A stretch of DNA of 6,330 nt from Rhodocyclaceae bacterium (GTDB taxonomy: Bacteria; Pseudomonadota; Gammaproteobacteria; Burkholderiales; Rhodocyclaceae), in contig DAIEEM010000261.1 of assembly GCA_027325905.1 (NCBI GenBank), positions 1 to 6,330 of the forward strand, written 5' to 3'. A program made the position numbers and the translations under genes. Under the pieces are notes generated by a model. It saw only the letters and a program-made list of their open reading frames with translations. It was not told the DNA's origin and did no database searches. Below are positions 1-5,391 of the stretch, piece by piece; positions within the stretch are counted from its first letter, which is position 1, and every line of letters starts with the position of its first letter.

Positions 1-279
1 TCTTCCTGTTCCTCGGTGGATGCCAGTGTTCTCGTTTATTTTCTGGATGGCTTCGCCGTACAGCTTCAGCATGTCGTGGCCGCCGATGCCGGGCGCCATC
101 AGCTTGGACCAGCGGTATTTGGCGTGGCCGTTGATGAAGAAGCTGCGGCGGCCACCGAGCGCCTCGGCTTCGACGTCCATGTCGTCCATGAACTTGTAGA
201 TCAGCGCCATGGTGATCTGTTCGGCCTGGGACTTCGGGTCGGGCACCTTGCCGACGAGGATGTCGCGGCAGGTGTCGAT
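1..279 (-). pseudogene. hsdM: HsdM N-terminal fragment (type I restriction-modification DNA methyltransferase), missing its start, partial at window edge
   Basis: Read leftward with codons starting at 276, the minus strand gives DTCRDILVGKVPDP, then EQITMALIYKFMDDMD, then RSFFINGHAKYRWSKLM and GGHDMLKLYGEAIQKINENTGI. This series matches what I know of the N-terminal helical region of type I N6-adenine methyltransferase (HsdM) subunits, which pair with HsdS to recognise and methylate DNA. The catalytic NPPF region would lie further left, outside the window. There is no ATG or good alternative start in this frame: upstream it runs into Arg-rich nonsense (RSRHRRRI) and then into a HEPN-like gene in another frame, so the first ten or so residues seem lost. 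The last few residues before position 1 (HRGTGR) no longer look like HsdM. Family assignment is from recognised sequence. Calling it a remnant rather than a sequencing artefact is inference. Confidence 0.72.
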
Positions 280-601
280 ACGGCGGCGTCGGTGACGGGA
301 TCGCCCGCGTAGTCGTTGAGGTTGCGCTGCTTGCGCAGGGCGTCGAGGACGATCACGGTGTCATGGTCGAGGTTTTCATGGTCTTGGGCAGCGTTTGCAG
401 CGCGGTCTGGTGGTGGCCGGGCGGGCTGGTGGCGATGCGATAGCCCTTGGCCCACAGGCCGATCATCGCGCACTGCATGATGGCCTTGTAGCCGGCATCG
501 AAACGGTTGTCGGCGCTGAGGCCGGCCAGGCGGGTATCGGCGAGGTTGCGCGCGGCCGAGTGCGGGCCATGGCCTCTTTCGCCGCCACCGTTGGCGCCCC
601 C
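280..601 (-). pseudogene. HEPN-domain protein remnant, truncated at both ends and frameshifted
   Basis: Two adjacent minus-strand frames join into one recognisable protein. The first, 601-353, holds AARNLADTRLAGLSADNRFD, then GYKAIMQCAMIGLWAKGYRI and PGHHQTALQTLPKTM. The second, about 380-280, continues with NLDHDTVIVLDALRKQRN and LNDYAGDPVTDAAV. Together they resemble the small helical HEPN proteins found near toxin-antitoxin and defence genes. The RKQRNLNDY segment sits where HEPN proteins carry their R-x4-6-H-type motif, though the His is absent. Restoring one base in the A-run at 373-376 would give TMKNLDHD and a continuous frame. The frame opens after a TAG at 602-604 with no start codon before the homology begins near 556, and the C-terminus is replaced by HsdM sequence near 280. 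The gene as written cannot make a full protein. Family call is moderately sure; function is unknown. Confidence 0.66.
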
Positions 602-665
602 CTACGTTGCTATGACATGCGGCACAAGCCCGGCAGTGTATCGTATGGTCCGGCGCGCGGGCCGG

Positions 666-1580
666 CTACAGCATCACGCCGACGGCGAGCAGCAGGCCGA
701 AGACGAAGCCGGCGCGGGCGGTGGCGGCCAGCAGCAGGTTGAGCGCCGCACCCGCTTCGCCGCGCGCGATGCGGCGCACTGCCCCCAGGCACAGCGGCAA
801 CGCGCCCAACGCCAACAGCGCGCCGGGACGTCCCTGCCAGGCCAGCAGCGGCGGCACGGCGAACGGCGCCAGCATCATCGCGCCGTAGGCGCGGCGCGCG
901 CCCGCGGCGCCGAGCACGGCGGCCAGCGTGAGGCGACCGGCCTTGAGGTCGCTGGCGAGGTCGCGGTAGTTGTTGACCATCAGCACCGCGGCGGCCAGCG
1001 AGCCGAGCGCGGCGCCGCCGAGCAGCGCCGCGGACGAAAGCCGGCCGGCCTGGAGCCAGTGGCTGCCGGCGACGGCAGTCACGCCGAAGAAGACCCAGAC
1101 GAAAAGCTCGCCCAGCGGCGTGTGCGAAATCGGCCGCGGCCCGCCCGAGTAGGCCCAGCCAGCGGCGAGCGAGGCGAGGCCGACGGCGAGGATGGGCCAG
1201 CCACCGACGCCGACGAGATAGATGCCGAGCGCGAAGGCGGCGGCGAAGGCCATGAACGCGGCGCCGCGCACTGCACCGGGCAGCGCCCAGCCCGCCGCCG
1301 TGACGCGCAGCGGGCCCACGCGCTCGGCCGTGTCGTTGCCGCGCTCGAAATCGGCGGCGTCGTTGTGGAGGTTGGTGCCGGCCTGGACCAGCAGCGCGCA
1401 AACCAGCGCAACCGCCGCCGCCAGCCAGGCATGGGGAGCACCTTCGGCCCAGGCGATGGCGGTGCCGAGCAGCACCGGCGTCACCGCAATGGTCAGGGTG
1501 CGCGGCCGCGCCGCGGTCCACCAGACGCGCCAGCCCTGCGGTGGGGCAGCGACGACGGCGGCGGGGACTTCCGGCTTCAT
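666..1580 (-). CDS. menA: MenA-type prenyltransferase (1,4-dihydroxy-2-naphthoate polyprenyltransferase)
   Basis: A 304-residue, very hydrophobic UbiA-superfamily protein. MenA attaches a polyprenyl chain to 1,4-dihydroxy-2-naphthoate in the inner membrane, giving demethylmenaquinone. Both Asp-rich, Mg-diphosphate-binding motifs are present: NLHNDAADFERGND at residues 70-83 and NNYRDLASDLKAGRLTL at about 203-219. The second is the MenA form (NNxRDxxxD..G[KR]xTL) rather than the UbiA form. YSGGPRPISHTPLGE at 144-158 is also typical of MenA. About eight or nine membrane segments can be seen, and the length fits the family (about 290-310). The ATG overlaps the TGA of the upstream ubiE-type gene (ATGA), so translation is probably coupled and the two form one operon. 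The product of this enzyme is the substrate of that methyltransferase. The stop is followed by a GC-rich hairpin without a T-tract and then gene remnants. Confidence 0.93.
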   Translation of the reverse strand: MKPEVPAAVVAAPPQGWRVWWTAARPRTLTIAVTPVLLGTAIAWAEGAPHAWLAAAVALVCALLVQAGTNLHNDAADFERGNDTAERVGPLRVTAAGWALPGAVRGAAFMAFAAAFALGIYLVGVGGWPILAVGLASLAAGWAYSGGPRPISHTPLGELFVWVFFGVTAVAGSHWLQAGRLSSAALLGGAALGSLAAAVLMVNNYRDLASDLKAGRLTLAAVLGAAGARRAYGAMMLAPFAVPPLLAWQGRPGALLALGALPLCLGAVRRIARGEAGAALNLLLAATARAGFVFGLLLAVGVML

Positions 1581-2302
1581 CGCGGCACCTCGCCAAAATG
1601 CAGGCACGCGATGCCGAAAGAAACGTTCTCCCAGCGTACGCCGCCGAATCCCGCCTGCGCCATCAGCGCCGCGAAGCCGCCCTGGTCGGGGAAGCGGCGA
1701 ATCGATTCGACGAGATATTCGTAGGCTTCCGGCGCGCCCGCGACCGCGGCGCCCAGGCGCGGTATCACGAGAAAGGAGTAGAGATCGTAGAAGGGCGCGA
1801 ACCAGCGGTAGGGCCGCGAGAATTCCAGGCAGACGAAACGCCCGCCGGGCTTCAGCACGCGGTGGATTTCGCCCAGCGCCGCCTCCAACCGGGTGACGTT
1901 GCGCAAGCCGAAGGAGATCGTCAGCAGATCCACGCTGGCGCTGGCGAAAGGCAGCGCCTCGGCTTCGCCGGCGAGCCAGGCGAGACCGCCGTCGCGGCGC
2001 CGGCCCTGGCCCATCATCGCCAGGCTCGGGTCGCAGACCAGCACGTCGCGGCCGGCGCCGGCGAGCAGGCGGGCGAGGTCGCCGGTGCCGCCGGCGAGAT
2101 CGACGACGCGGCCGCGCGCCGCCGCGCAGCGCCGCGCCAGCTTGCGTTTCCACAGGCGATGGATGCCGAAGCTCATGAGGTCGTTCATGAGGTCGTAGCG
2201 CGGGGCGACGGCCTCGAAGACGCGGCGGATGCGGCGCTTGCGCTCGTCCGCGCCGACGCGATGGCGGCCGAAACTCTGGTCGATGGCTGGCGCTTCTTGC
2301 AT
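1577..2302 (-). CDS. ubiE: UbiE/MenG-type quinone C-methyltransferase
   Basis: A 241-residue SAM-dependent methyltransferase of the UbiE/MenG/COQ5 family, which methylates demethylmenaquinone to menaquinone (and, in UbiE proper, a ubiquinone intermediate). Family marks are YDLMNDLMSFGIHRLWKR at residues 36-53, nearly identical to E. coli UbiE; the SAM-binding glycine loop DLAGGTGD at 68-75; AEALPF near 114-119; TISFGLRNV at 128-136; and LKPGG at 150-154. The length is close to E. coli UbiE (251). The ATG at 2302 is the only start that keeps the conserved N-terminus. No strong Shine-Dalgarno precedes it (only CAGAGC). The upstream neighbour is an intrinsic terminator ending about ten bases before the start. 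The gene overlaps menA by four bases, so I infer that its main job here is the last step of menaquinone synthesis. A separate ubiquinone-pathway ubiE may exist elsewhere in the genome. Confidence 0.94.
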   Translation of the reverse strand: MQEAPAIDQSFGRHRVGADERKRRIRRVFEAVAPRYDLMNDLMSFGIHRLWKRKLARRCAAARGRVVDLAGGTGDLARLLAGAGRDVLVCDPSLAMMGQGRRRDGGLAWLAGEAEALPFASASVDLLTISFGLRNVTRLEAALGEIHRVLKPGGRFVCLEFSRPYRWFAPFYDLYSFLVIPRLGAAVAGAPEAYEYLVESIRRFPDQGGFAALMAQAGFGGVRWENVSFGIACLHFGEVPR

Positions 2303-2310
2303 GCTCTGCG

Positions 2311-2344
2311 GCCCAAAAAGAAAGCGCGGTTCGCGCCGCGCTTT
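2311..2344 (-). terminator. Intrinsic terminator of the 6S RNA gene
   Basis: On the minus strand a perfect nine-base-pair stem, AAAGCGCGG with CCGCGCTTT, closes a six-base loop (CGCGAA). It is followed by TCTTTTT, a good Rho-independent T-tract. It starts three bases after the presumed 3' end of 6S RNA and ends about ten bases before the ubiE start codon, so it should separate zapA-ssrS transcription from ubiE-menA unless there is read-through. Confidence 0.92.
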
Positions 2345-2346
2345 GA

Positions 2347-2531
2347 ATCAGGTCCCCCGCGTGTGCCGCTTCGGCCGGCATCCTGAACCTGGGTCCAGAG
2401 TGGCCGCTTTCCTACCGCATCAGGTGCGCCCGGCGAGGGGCGCTCGCAACAGCGGTGTCTTTGGTCGGCAGCCGATGCCAATTAGCATTGGTTCAAGGAA
2501 TGTATGGCCTGGCAAACACCGCAGGGGATTT
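2347..2531 (-). ncRNA. ssrS: 6S RNA
   Basis: 6S RNA binds RNA polymerase holoenzyme with the housekeeping sigma factor and mimics an open promoter, dampening transcription in stationary phase. On the minus strand, a closing stem pairs TCCCCTGCGGTGT (about 2529-2517) with ACACGCGGGGGA (about 2364-2353). The arm then holds CCTTGAACCAATG, as in E. coli 6S (CCTTGAACCAA), and a GCGCCC/GGGCGC hairpin at 2426-2443 at its tip. The other side carries CCTGATGCGGTAGGAA and GCGGCCACTCTGG, which I recognise from betaproteobacterial 6S RNAs. The length of about 185 nucleotides fits the family, and the gene lies directly after zapA, its usual position. The 5' end is only about 22 bases after the zapA stop and I see no clear promoter there, so it is either processed from the zapA transcript or driven from inside zapA. 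Ends are estimated from the pairing and may be off by a few bases. Confidence 0.92.
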
Positions 2532-2553
2532 CTCGGGCGCCGCCGGGAATGCT

Positions 2554-2862
2554 CTAGAACAGGTCGTCCTGTTGCGCCAGAGCTGTTTCCAAGCGCGCCT
2601 CCATGGCTTGGATTCTACGCTTCGCGGCGGCCGTATCAAGAGGTGCGGCGGGCGATTTCTTGAGCGAGGTCAATTCGTGGGCGAGATTCAGCGCCGCCAT
2701 CACCGCCAGGCGCTCGCCGCCGCTCTTGGTCTTCTCGGCGATGTCCGCCATCTTGGCGTCGAGCAGCGCGGCGGCCTCGAGCAAGGCCTCGCGTTCCTCG
2801 GGCGGACAGGCGACGCTGTAGGCGCGCCCCTGCAGCTTGATCTCGAGCGTCGGCGTGCTCAT
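2554..2862 (-). CDS. zapA: Cell division protein ZapA
   Basis: A 102-residue cytoplasmic protein of the ZapA family, which binds FtsZ, bundles its filaments and stabilises the division ring. The N-terminal part has the family's short beta-rich domain (LEIKLQGRAYSVACPPEE, residues 6-23, with the usual 'I.G..Y.l.cp..e' pattern), followed by a helix ALLEAAALLDAKMADIAEK. The family's conserved RLAVMAALNLAHEL is at 51-64, and a C-terminal coiled coil runs over about 75-102. Length matches E. coli ZapA (109). The start ATG overlaps the TGA of the upstream ZapB-like gene (ATGA), so the two are probably translationally coupled. The 6S RNA gene follows 22 bases after the stop, which is the standard arrangement. 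Confidence 0.93.
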   Translation of the reverse strand: MSTPTLEIKLQGRAYSVACPPEEREALLEAAALLDAKMADIAEKTKSGGERLAVMAALNLAHELTSLKKSPAAPLDTAAAKRRIQAMEARLETALAQQDDLF

Positions 2863-3053
2863 TGCTCCGGCAGCCGATCCATCAGCGCTTCGAGGCGCAG
2901 CAGCGTCGTGTCGATCTTCTCGGCGAGCATCCGCTTCTCGCCTTCGAGCACGGTGACGCGGCTGCGCAGCTCGCGATTCTGCTCGCGCACGTTCTCGCAG
3001 AACGCCACGACGTCCTCGATTTTCGTTTCGAGCTTGGTGAGATCGGCATCCAT
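2859..3053 (-). CDS. ZapB-like small coiled-coil protein (TIGR02449-type)
   Basis: A 64-residue protein that is almost entirely a charged coiled coil, with heptad-spaced Leu, Ile and Val from LTKLETKIEDVVAF through LEGEKRMLAEKIDTTLLRLE. Small proteins of this kind directly upstream of zapA are annotated as TIGR02449 or ZapB-like. ZapB proper binds ZapA and links the Z ring to the chromosome terminus, so a division role beside ZapA is a reasonable inference. I chose the ATG at 3053. A TTG at 3065 in the same frame would add four residues (MRPI), but neither start has a clear Shine-Dalgarno. The stop overlaps the zapA start by four bases. Confidence 0.85.
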   Translation of the reverse strand: MDADLTKLETKIEDVVAFCENVREQNRELRSRVTVLEGEKRMLAEKIDTTLLRLEALMDRLPEQ

Positions 3054-3064
3054 GATGGGTCGCA

Positions 3065-3093
3065 AGTGTGCGAGAAAAACCGTTCCTGGTCAA
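3065..3093 (-). promoter_or_regulatory. Possible promoter of the zapB-like/zapA unit
   Basis: On the minus strand TTGACC (3093-3088, five of six to the -35 consensus) is separated by 17 bases from CACACT (3070-3065, only three of six to -10). Transcription would start about five bases before the ATG at 3053, giving a nearly leaderless mRNA that would fit the missing Shine-Dalgarno. The weak -10 keeps this tentative. Confidence 0.25.
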
Positions 3094-3169
3094 GCAATAA
3101 GCCGGCGATGTGAAGGTAGCGCCGCAATAGGCCGCCACCGGCGCCGGGCGCGGTATTAGGCGTCCGTGC

Positions 3170-3175
3170 TAGACT
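3170..3175 (+). promoter_or_regulatory. Possible -10 element for the btuB leader
   Basis: TAGACT inside TGCTAGACTGC matches four of six bases of the -10 consensus, including the key A2 and T6. It lies about 15 bases before the first recognisable part of the cobalamin riboswitch, where a start site would be expected. No convincing -35 is found 16-18 bases upstream, as that stretch is all G and C. Confidence 0.35.
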
Positions 3176-3188
3176 GCACCCGCTGTCC

Positions 3189-3368
3189 ACGGTGCCCGAA
3201 CGCCTTCCCGGCGCAAGGGTGAAACGGGAAGCCGGTGCGCGCGAACCTCGCGCAATTCCGGCGCTGCCCCCGCAACGGTAAGAGAGTGCGGAACCGCCAC
3301 TATGCCACTGGGATATTCCCGGGAAGGCGGCGGTTCAAGACTTTCGAGCCCGGAGCCCGGCCGCGGAC
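3189..3368 (+). promoter_or_regulatory. Cobalamin (B12) riboswitch
   Basis: A full cobalamin aptamer, to be read in RNA. All conserved blocks occur in order: CGGTGCCCG (from 3189), AAGGGTGAAACGGGAA (to 3230), GCCGGTGCG, CGGCGCTGCCCCCGCAAC followed by GGTAA (to 3280), ATGCCACTGGGA (3302-3313), GGGAAGGCGG (3321-3330) and the B12 box AGCCCGGAGCCCGGCC (3347-3362). The box differs from the usual AGYCMGGAGACCKGCC at one base (C for A at 3356). A perfect hairpin GCGCG...CGCGC with AACCT in its loop lies at 3237-3253, in the L5 position. By known behaviour of the class, binding of cobalamin lowers expression of the downstream B12 uptake genes, usually by hiding the ribosome-binding site or by terminating transcription. 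I see no T-tract terminator before btuB, so control of translation is more likely here. Confidence 0.97.
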
Positions 3369-3484
3369 AAACCAGTGGATGTGTCGCGGGGTGGCGATGC
3401 GCCGGTGGCCTTGCGCCCCCTTCGCGTTTCTCCCTGCCGCATCCGTTCCGCAATTCCGGCGCACGGGGACGTTCGCCGCAACGG
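3251..3484 (+). repeat. Short direct repeats shared by riboswitch core and leader end
   Basis: CGCAATTCCGGCGC occurs exactly at 3251-3264 (aptamer) and 3449-3462 (leader end). CCGCAACGG occurs exactly at 3270-3278 and 3476-3484, in the same order. GCCGGTG, which precedes the first copy at 3231-3237, also recurs at 3401-3407. Spacing between the blocks differs in the second set. Confidence 0.9.
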
Positions 3485-3498
3485 GAGTCCGATCCATC
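3369..3498 (+). promoter_or_regulatory. Riboswitch expression platform and btuB leader
   Basis: This links the aptamer to btuB. It starts with TGTCGCGGGGTGGCGATGCG and contains a GGCG-ATG-CGCC hairpin (3393-3403) and a possible outer stem GGGG (3388-3391) with CCCC (3416-3419). GGGT at 3389-3392 could form wobble-assisted pairs with ACCT in the L5 loop (3245-3248), the kind of loop-loop contact known in this riboswitch class. CTCCC (3430-3434) is an exact complement of the presumed Shine-Dalgarno GGGAG (3483-3487). The end of the leader also repeats parts of the aptamer core, described in the findings. All pairings are proposed by eye. Confidence 0.6.
3483..3487 (+). promoter_or_regulatory. 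Presumed btuB ribosome-binding site
   Basis: GGGAG lies 11 bases before the ATG at 3499, a somewhat long spacing. It is the best Shine-Dalgarno match near the start and supports this ATG over in-frame starts further upstream, which would read through the riboswitch. Confidence 0.55.
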
Positions 3499-5385
3499 AT
3501 GCATCATCCTCTTGTCCGCACCGCGCTCGCGGCCATCATCGCCAATACCTTCGTCGCCGCGGCGCTTGCCGACGACGAAGCCGCCGTCGTCGTCACCGCC
3601 AGCCGCATACCGACCCGCGCCAGCGAAGTCCTCAGCGACGTCAGCGTCATTACGCGCGACCAGATCGAACAGGCCGGCCAGTCCACGCTGGCCGAATTGC
3701 TGCAGACCCAGCCCGGCGTCCAGATGTGGGCCAACGGCGGGCCCGGTTCGGCGGAATCGGTCAGCATTCGCGGCGGCAGCCCGCAGCACACGGTGGTGCT
3801 CGTCGACGGCCAGCGCCTGTCGTCGGCCACGCTCGGCACCACCGCCTTTGAAAACATTCCGCTGAACCAGATCGAGCGCATCGAGGTACTGCGCGGCCCC
3901 GACAGCGCACTCTACGGCGCCGACGCCATCGGCGGCGTCATCCAGATATTCACCCGCAAGAGCACCGATGCCCCCCATGCCTCGGCGGAATTCGGCGTCG
4001 GCAGCTATGGCACCGACAGCGGCAACGCCAATTACGGCGGCGCCGTCAACGACACGAACTTCAACATCAATGCCGGCTACCTTCACAGCGGCAGCTTCTC
4101 GGCGACCAATGCCGCAAATCCCGCCTTCAACCCGGATCGCGATCCCTATGACAACCGCAACCTGAGCGCGCGGGTGGCGCAGCACGTCGCGCCCGGCCAC
4201 GAGATCGGCGCCGAGATCTTCTACAGCGACGGCACGACCCACTACGACGCCAGCAACTGCGATCCGACGTATACGGTCTGCACCAACAACTTCGACAACT
4301 ACCTGACGCAGACGCTCAGTTCGTACTCCGTCTATGCGCGCGACCGCTTCCTGCCCAACTGGACCAGCCAACTGAGGGTCGGCCGCAGCGAAGACGACAT
4401 GGTCAGCTACTCGCTCGACCCCGTCGCCAACACCGTCGGCGGCCAGCGTTTCCGCACGATGCAGGACCAGTTCTCCTGGCAGAACGACATCGTCACCGCT
4501 GCCGGCAAGCTCATGCTGGCCGCCGAGCGGCGCGCGGAGAACGTCGACTCGAACGCGGTCGCCTTCACGGTCGGCGAGCGCACCACCGACTCGCTGGTTG
4601 CCGGCTATCAAGCGCACTTCGGCCGGCACTCGCTGCAAGTCGACGCCCGCGACGACGACATCTCCCAATTCGGCAGCCACAGCACCGGGTCGCTCGCCTA
4701 CGGCTACCAGATCGCGTCGGCGTGGCGCGCCTCGCTGTCGGCCGGCACCGCCTATCGCGCGCCGACCTTCGACGACCTCTATTGGCCCGTGGATTATTCG
4801 AGCTTTTACGTCGGCAATCCGAACCTGCGCCCCGAACGAGCCCGCAACAAGGAGGCGAGCGTCGTCTACGACGACGGCGACCGCCGCGTCAGCCTGACCC
4901 ACTTCGAGAACCGCGTCGCCGACCTCATCAACTTCGGCAACGCCGCGGCACCCGCCGGCTTCTTCACCTCGATCAACGTCGGCAGCGCCATGCTCAAGGG
5001 CGACACGCTGGCGTACGAGGAAACTTTCGGCCGGTGGAAACTGCGTACCGCCTACGATTACCTGAGCGCCAAGGACATGGATAGCGGCCTTTACCTGATT
5101 CGCCGCGCCAAGGAGCACGGCACGGCGGAACTGCGCTACGATGGCGGCCGCTGGGATGCCGGCGTGCAGTTGGTCGCCACGGGACCGCGCTTCGACGACG
5201 TCGCGAATACCCAGACCATGGGCGGATTCGGCCTGGTGAACATCGACGGCAAAATGGCGCTGAGCCCGGAGTGGTCCCTGGTGGGCCGCGTCAACAACCT
5301 GTTCGATAAACGCTACGAACTGGTGCAGGGCTTCAACACGCCGAGCGCCAACCTCTACGTCGGATTCCGCTATACGCCGAAGTAA
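3499..5385 (+). CDS. btuB: BtuB-type TonB-dependent outer-membrane cobalamin receptor
   Basis: A 628-residue receptor that imports corrinoids across the outer membrane using TonB-ExbBD energy. A signal peptide covers residues 1-24 (cleavage after ALA, before DDEAA). A BtuB-like TonB box, AAVVVTASR, follows at about 28-36. The plug domain has VITRDQIEQAGQSTLAELLQ, QPGVQMWANGG, VSIRGG, VVLVDGQRL and LRGPDSALYGADAIGGVIQI (131-150). The remainder is the beta barrel, with NPNLRPER near 440 and RVNNLFDKRYELVQGF near the end. Length matches BtuB (E. coli 614). The frame is open back through the riboswitch, but signal peptide and Shine-Dalgarno both place the start at 3499. Two Cys (254 and 261) in a likely surface loop could form a disulfide. 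The last residues, YVGFRYTPK, lack the usual terminal Phe. The cobalamin riboswitch upstream and the BtuC-like permease downstream make cobalamin, or another corrinoid, the most likely substrate. Confidence 0.94.
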   Translation: MHHPLVRTALAAIIANTFVAAALADDEAAVVVTASRIPTRASEVLSDVSVITRDQIEQAGQSTLAELLQTQPGVQMWANGGPGSAESVSIRGGSPQHTVVLVDGQRLSSATLGTTAFENIPLNQIERIEVLRGPDSALYGADAIGGVIQIFTRKSTDAPHASAEFGVGSYGTDSGNANYGGAVNDTNFNINAGYLHSGSFSATNAANPAFNPDRDPYDNRNLSARVAQHVAPGHEIGAEIFYSDGTTHYDASNCDPTYTVCTNNFDNYLTQTLSSYSVYARDRFLPNWTSQLRVGRSEDDMVSYSLDPVANTVGGQRFRTMQDQFSWQNDIVTAAGKLMLAAERRAENVDSNAVAFTVGERTTDSLVAGYQAHFGRHSLQVDARDDDISQFGSHSTGSLAYGYQIASAWRASLSAGTAYRAPTFDDLYWPVDYSSFYVGNPNLRPERARNKEASVVYDDGDRRVSLTHFENRVADLINFGNAAAPAGFFTSINVGSAMLKGDTLAYEETFGRWKLRTAYDYLSAKDMDSGLYLIRRAKEHGTAELRYDGGRWDAGVQLVATGPRFDDVANTQTMGGFGLVNIDGKMALSPEWSLVGRVNNLFDKRYELVQGFNTPSANLYVGFRYTPK

Positions 5386-5391
5386 GACGCC

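Noticed and set aside
650..665. GC-rich inverted repeat CCGGC...GCCGG directly after menA as its terminator
   Set aside because: The stem is only five base pairs and no T-tract follows on the minus strand, so it does not qualify as an intrinsic terminator.
602..665. Possible promoters between menA and the HEPN remnant
   Set aside because: TACGAT on the minus strand and TATCGT on the plus strand resemble -10 boxes, but neither has a -35 at suitable spacing.
507..1724. A 405-codon open frame on the plus strand opposite menA
   Set aside because: The translation is Arg, Gly and Ala-rich without membrane or domain pattern. The opposite strand encodes MenA with both catalytic motifs.
666..2381. 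Upstream extension of menA into a 571-codon protein
   Set aside because: The added part overlaps the whole ubiE gene in another frame and reads as Arg/Pro-rich nonsense. MenA starts naturally at 1580, with the ATGA overlap and a typical length.
3235..3498. N-terminal extension of BtuB from an in-frame ATG or GTG inside the leader
   Set aside because: It would translate through the riboswitch and bury the signal peptide, which begins at the ATG at 3499.
3169..5118. A 649-codon open frame on the minus strand opposite btuB
   Set aside because: Its translation is low-complexity, rich in Ala, Gly, Val and Arg, with no recognisable domain. It is the expected antisense shadow of a GC-rich gene, and btuB on the other strand is unmistakable.
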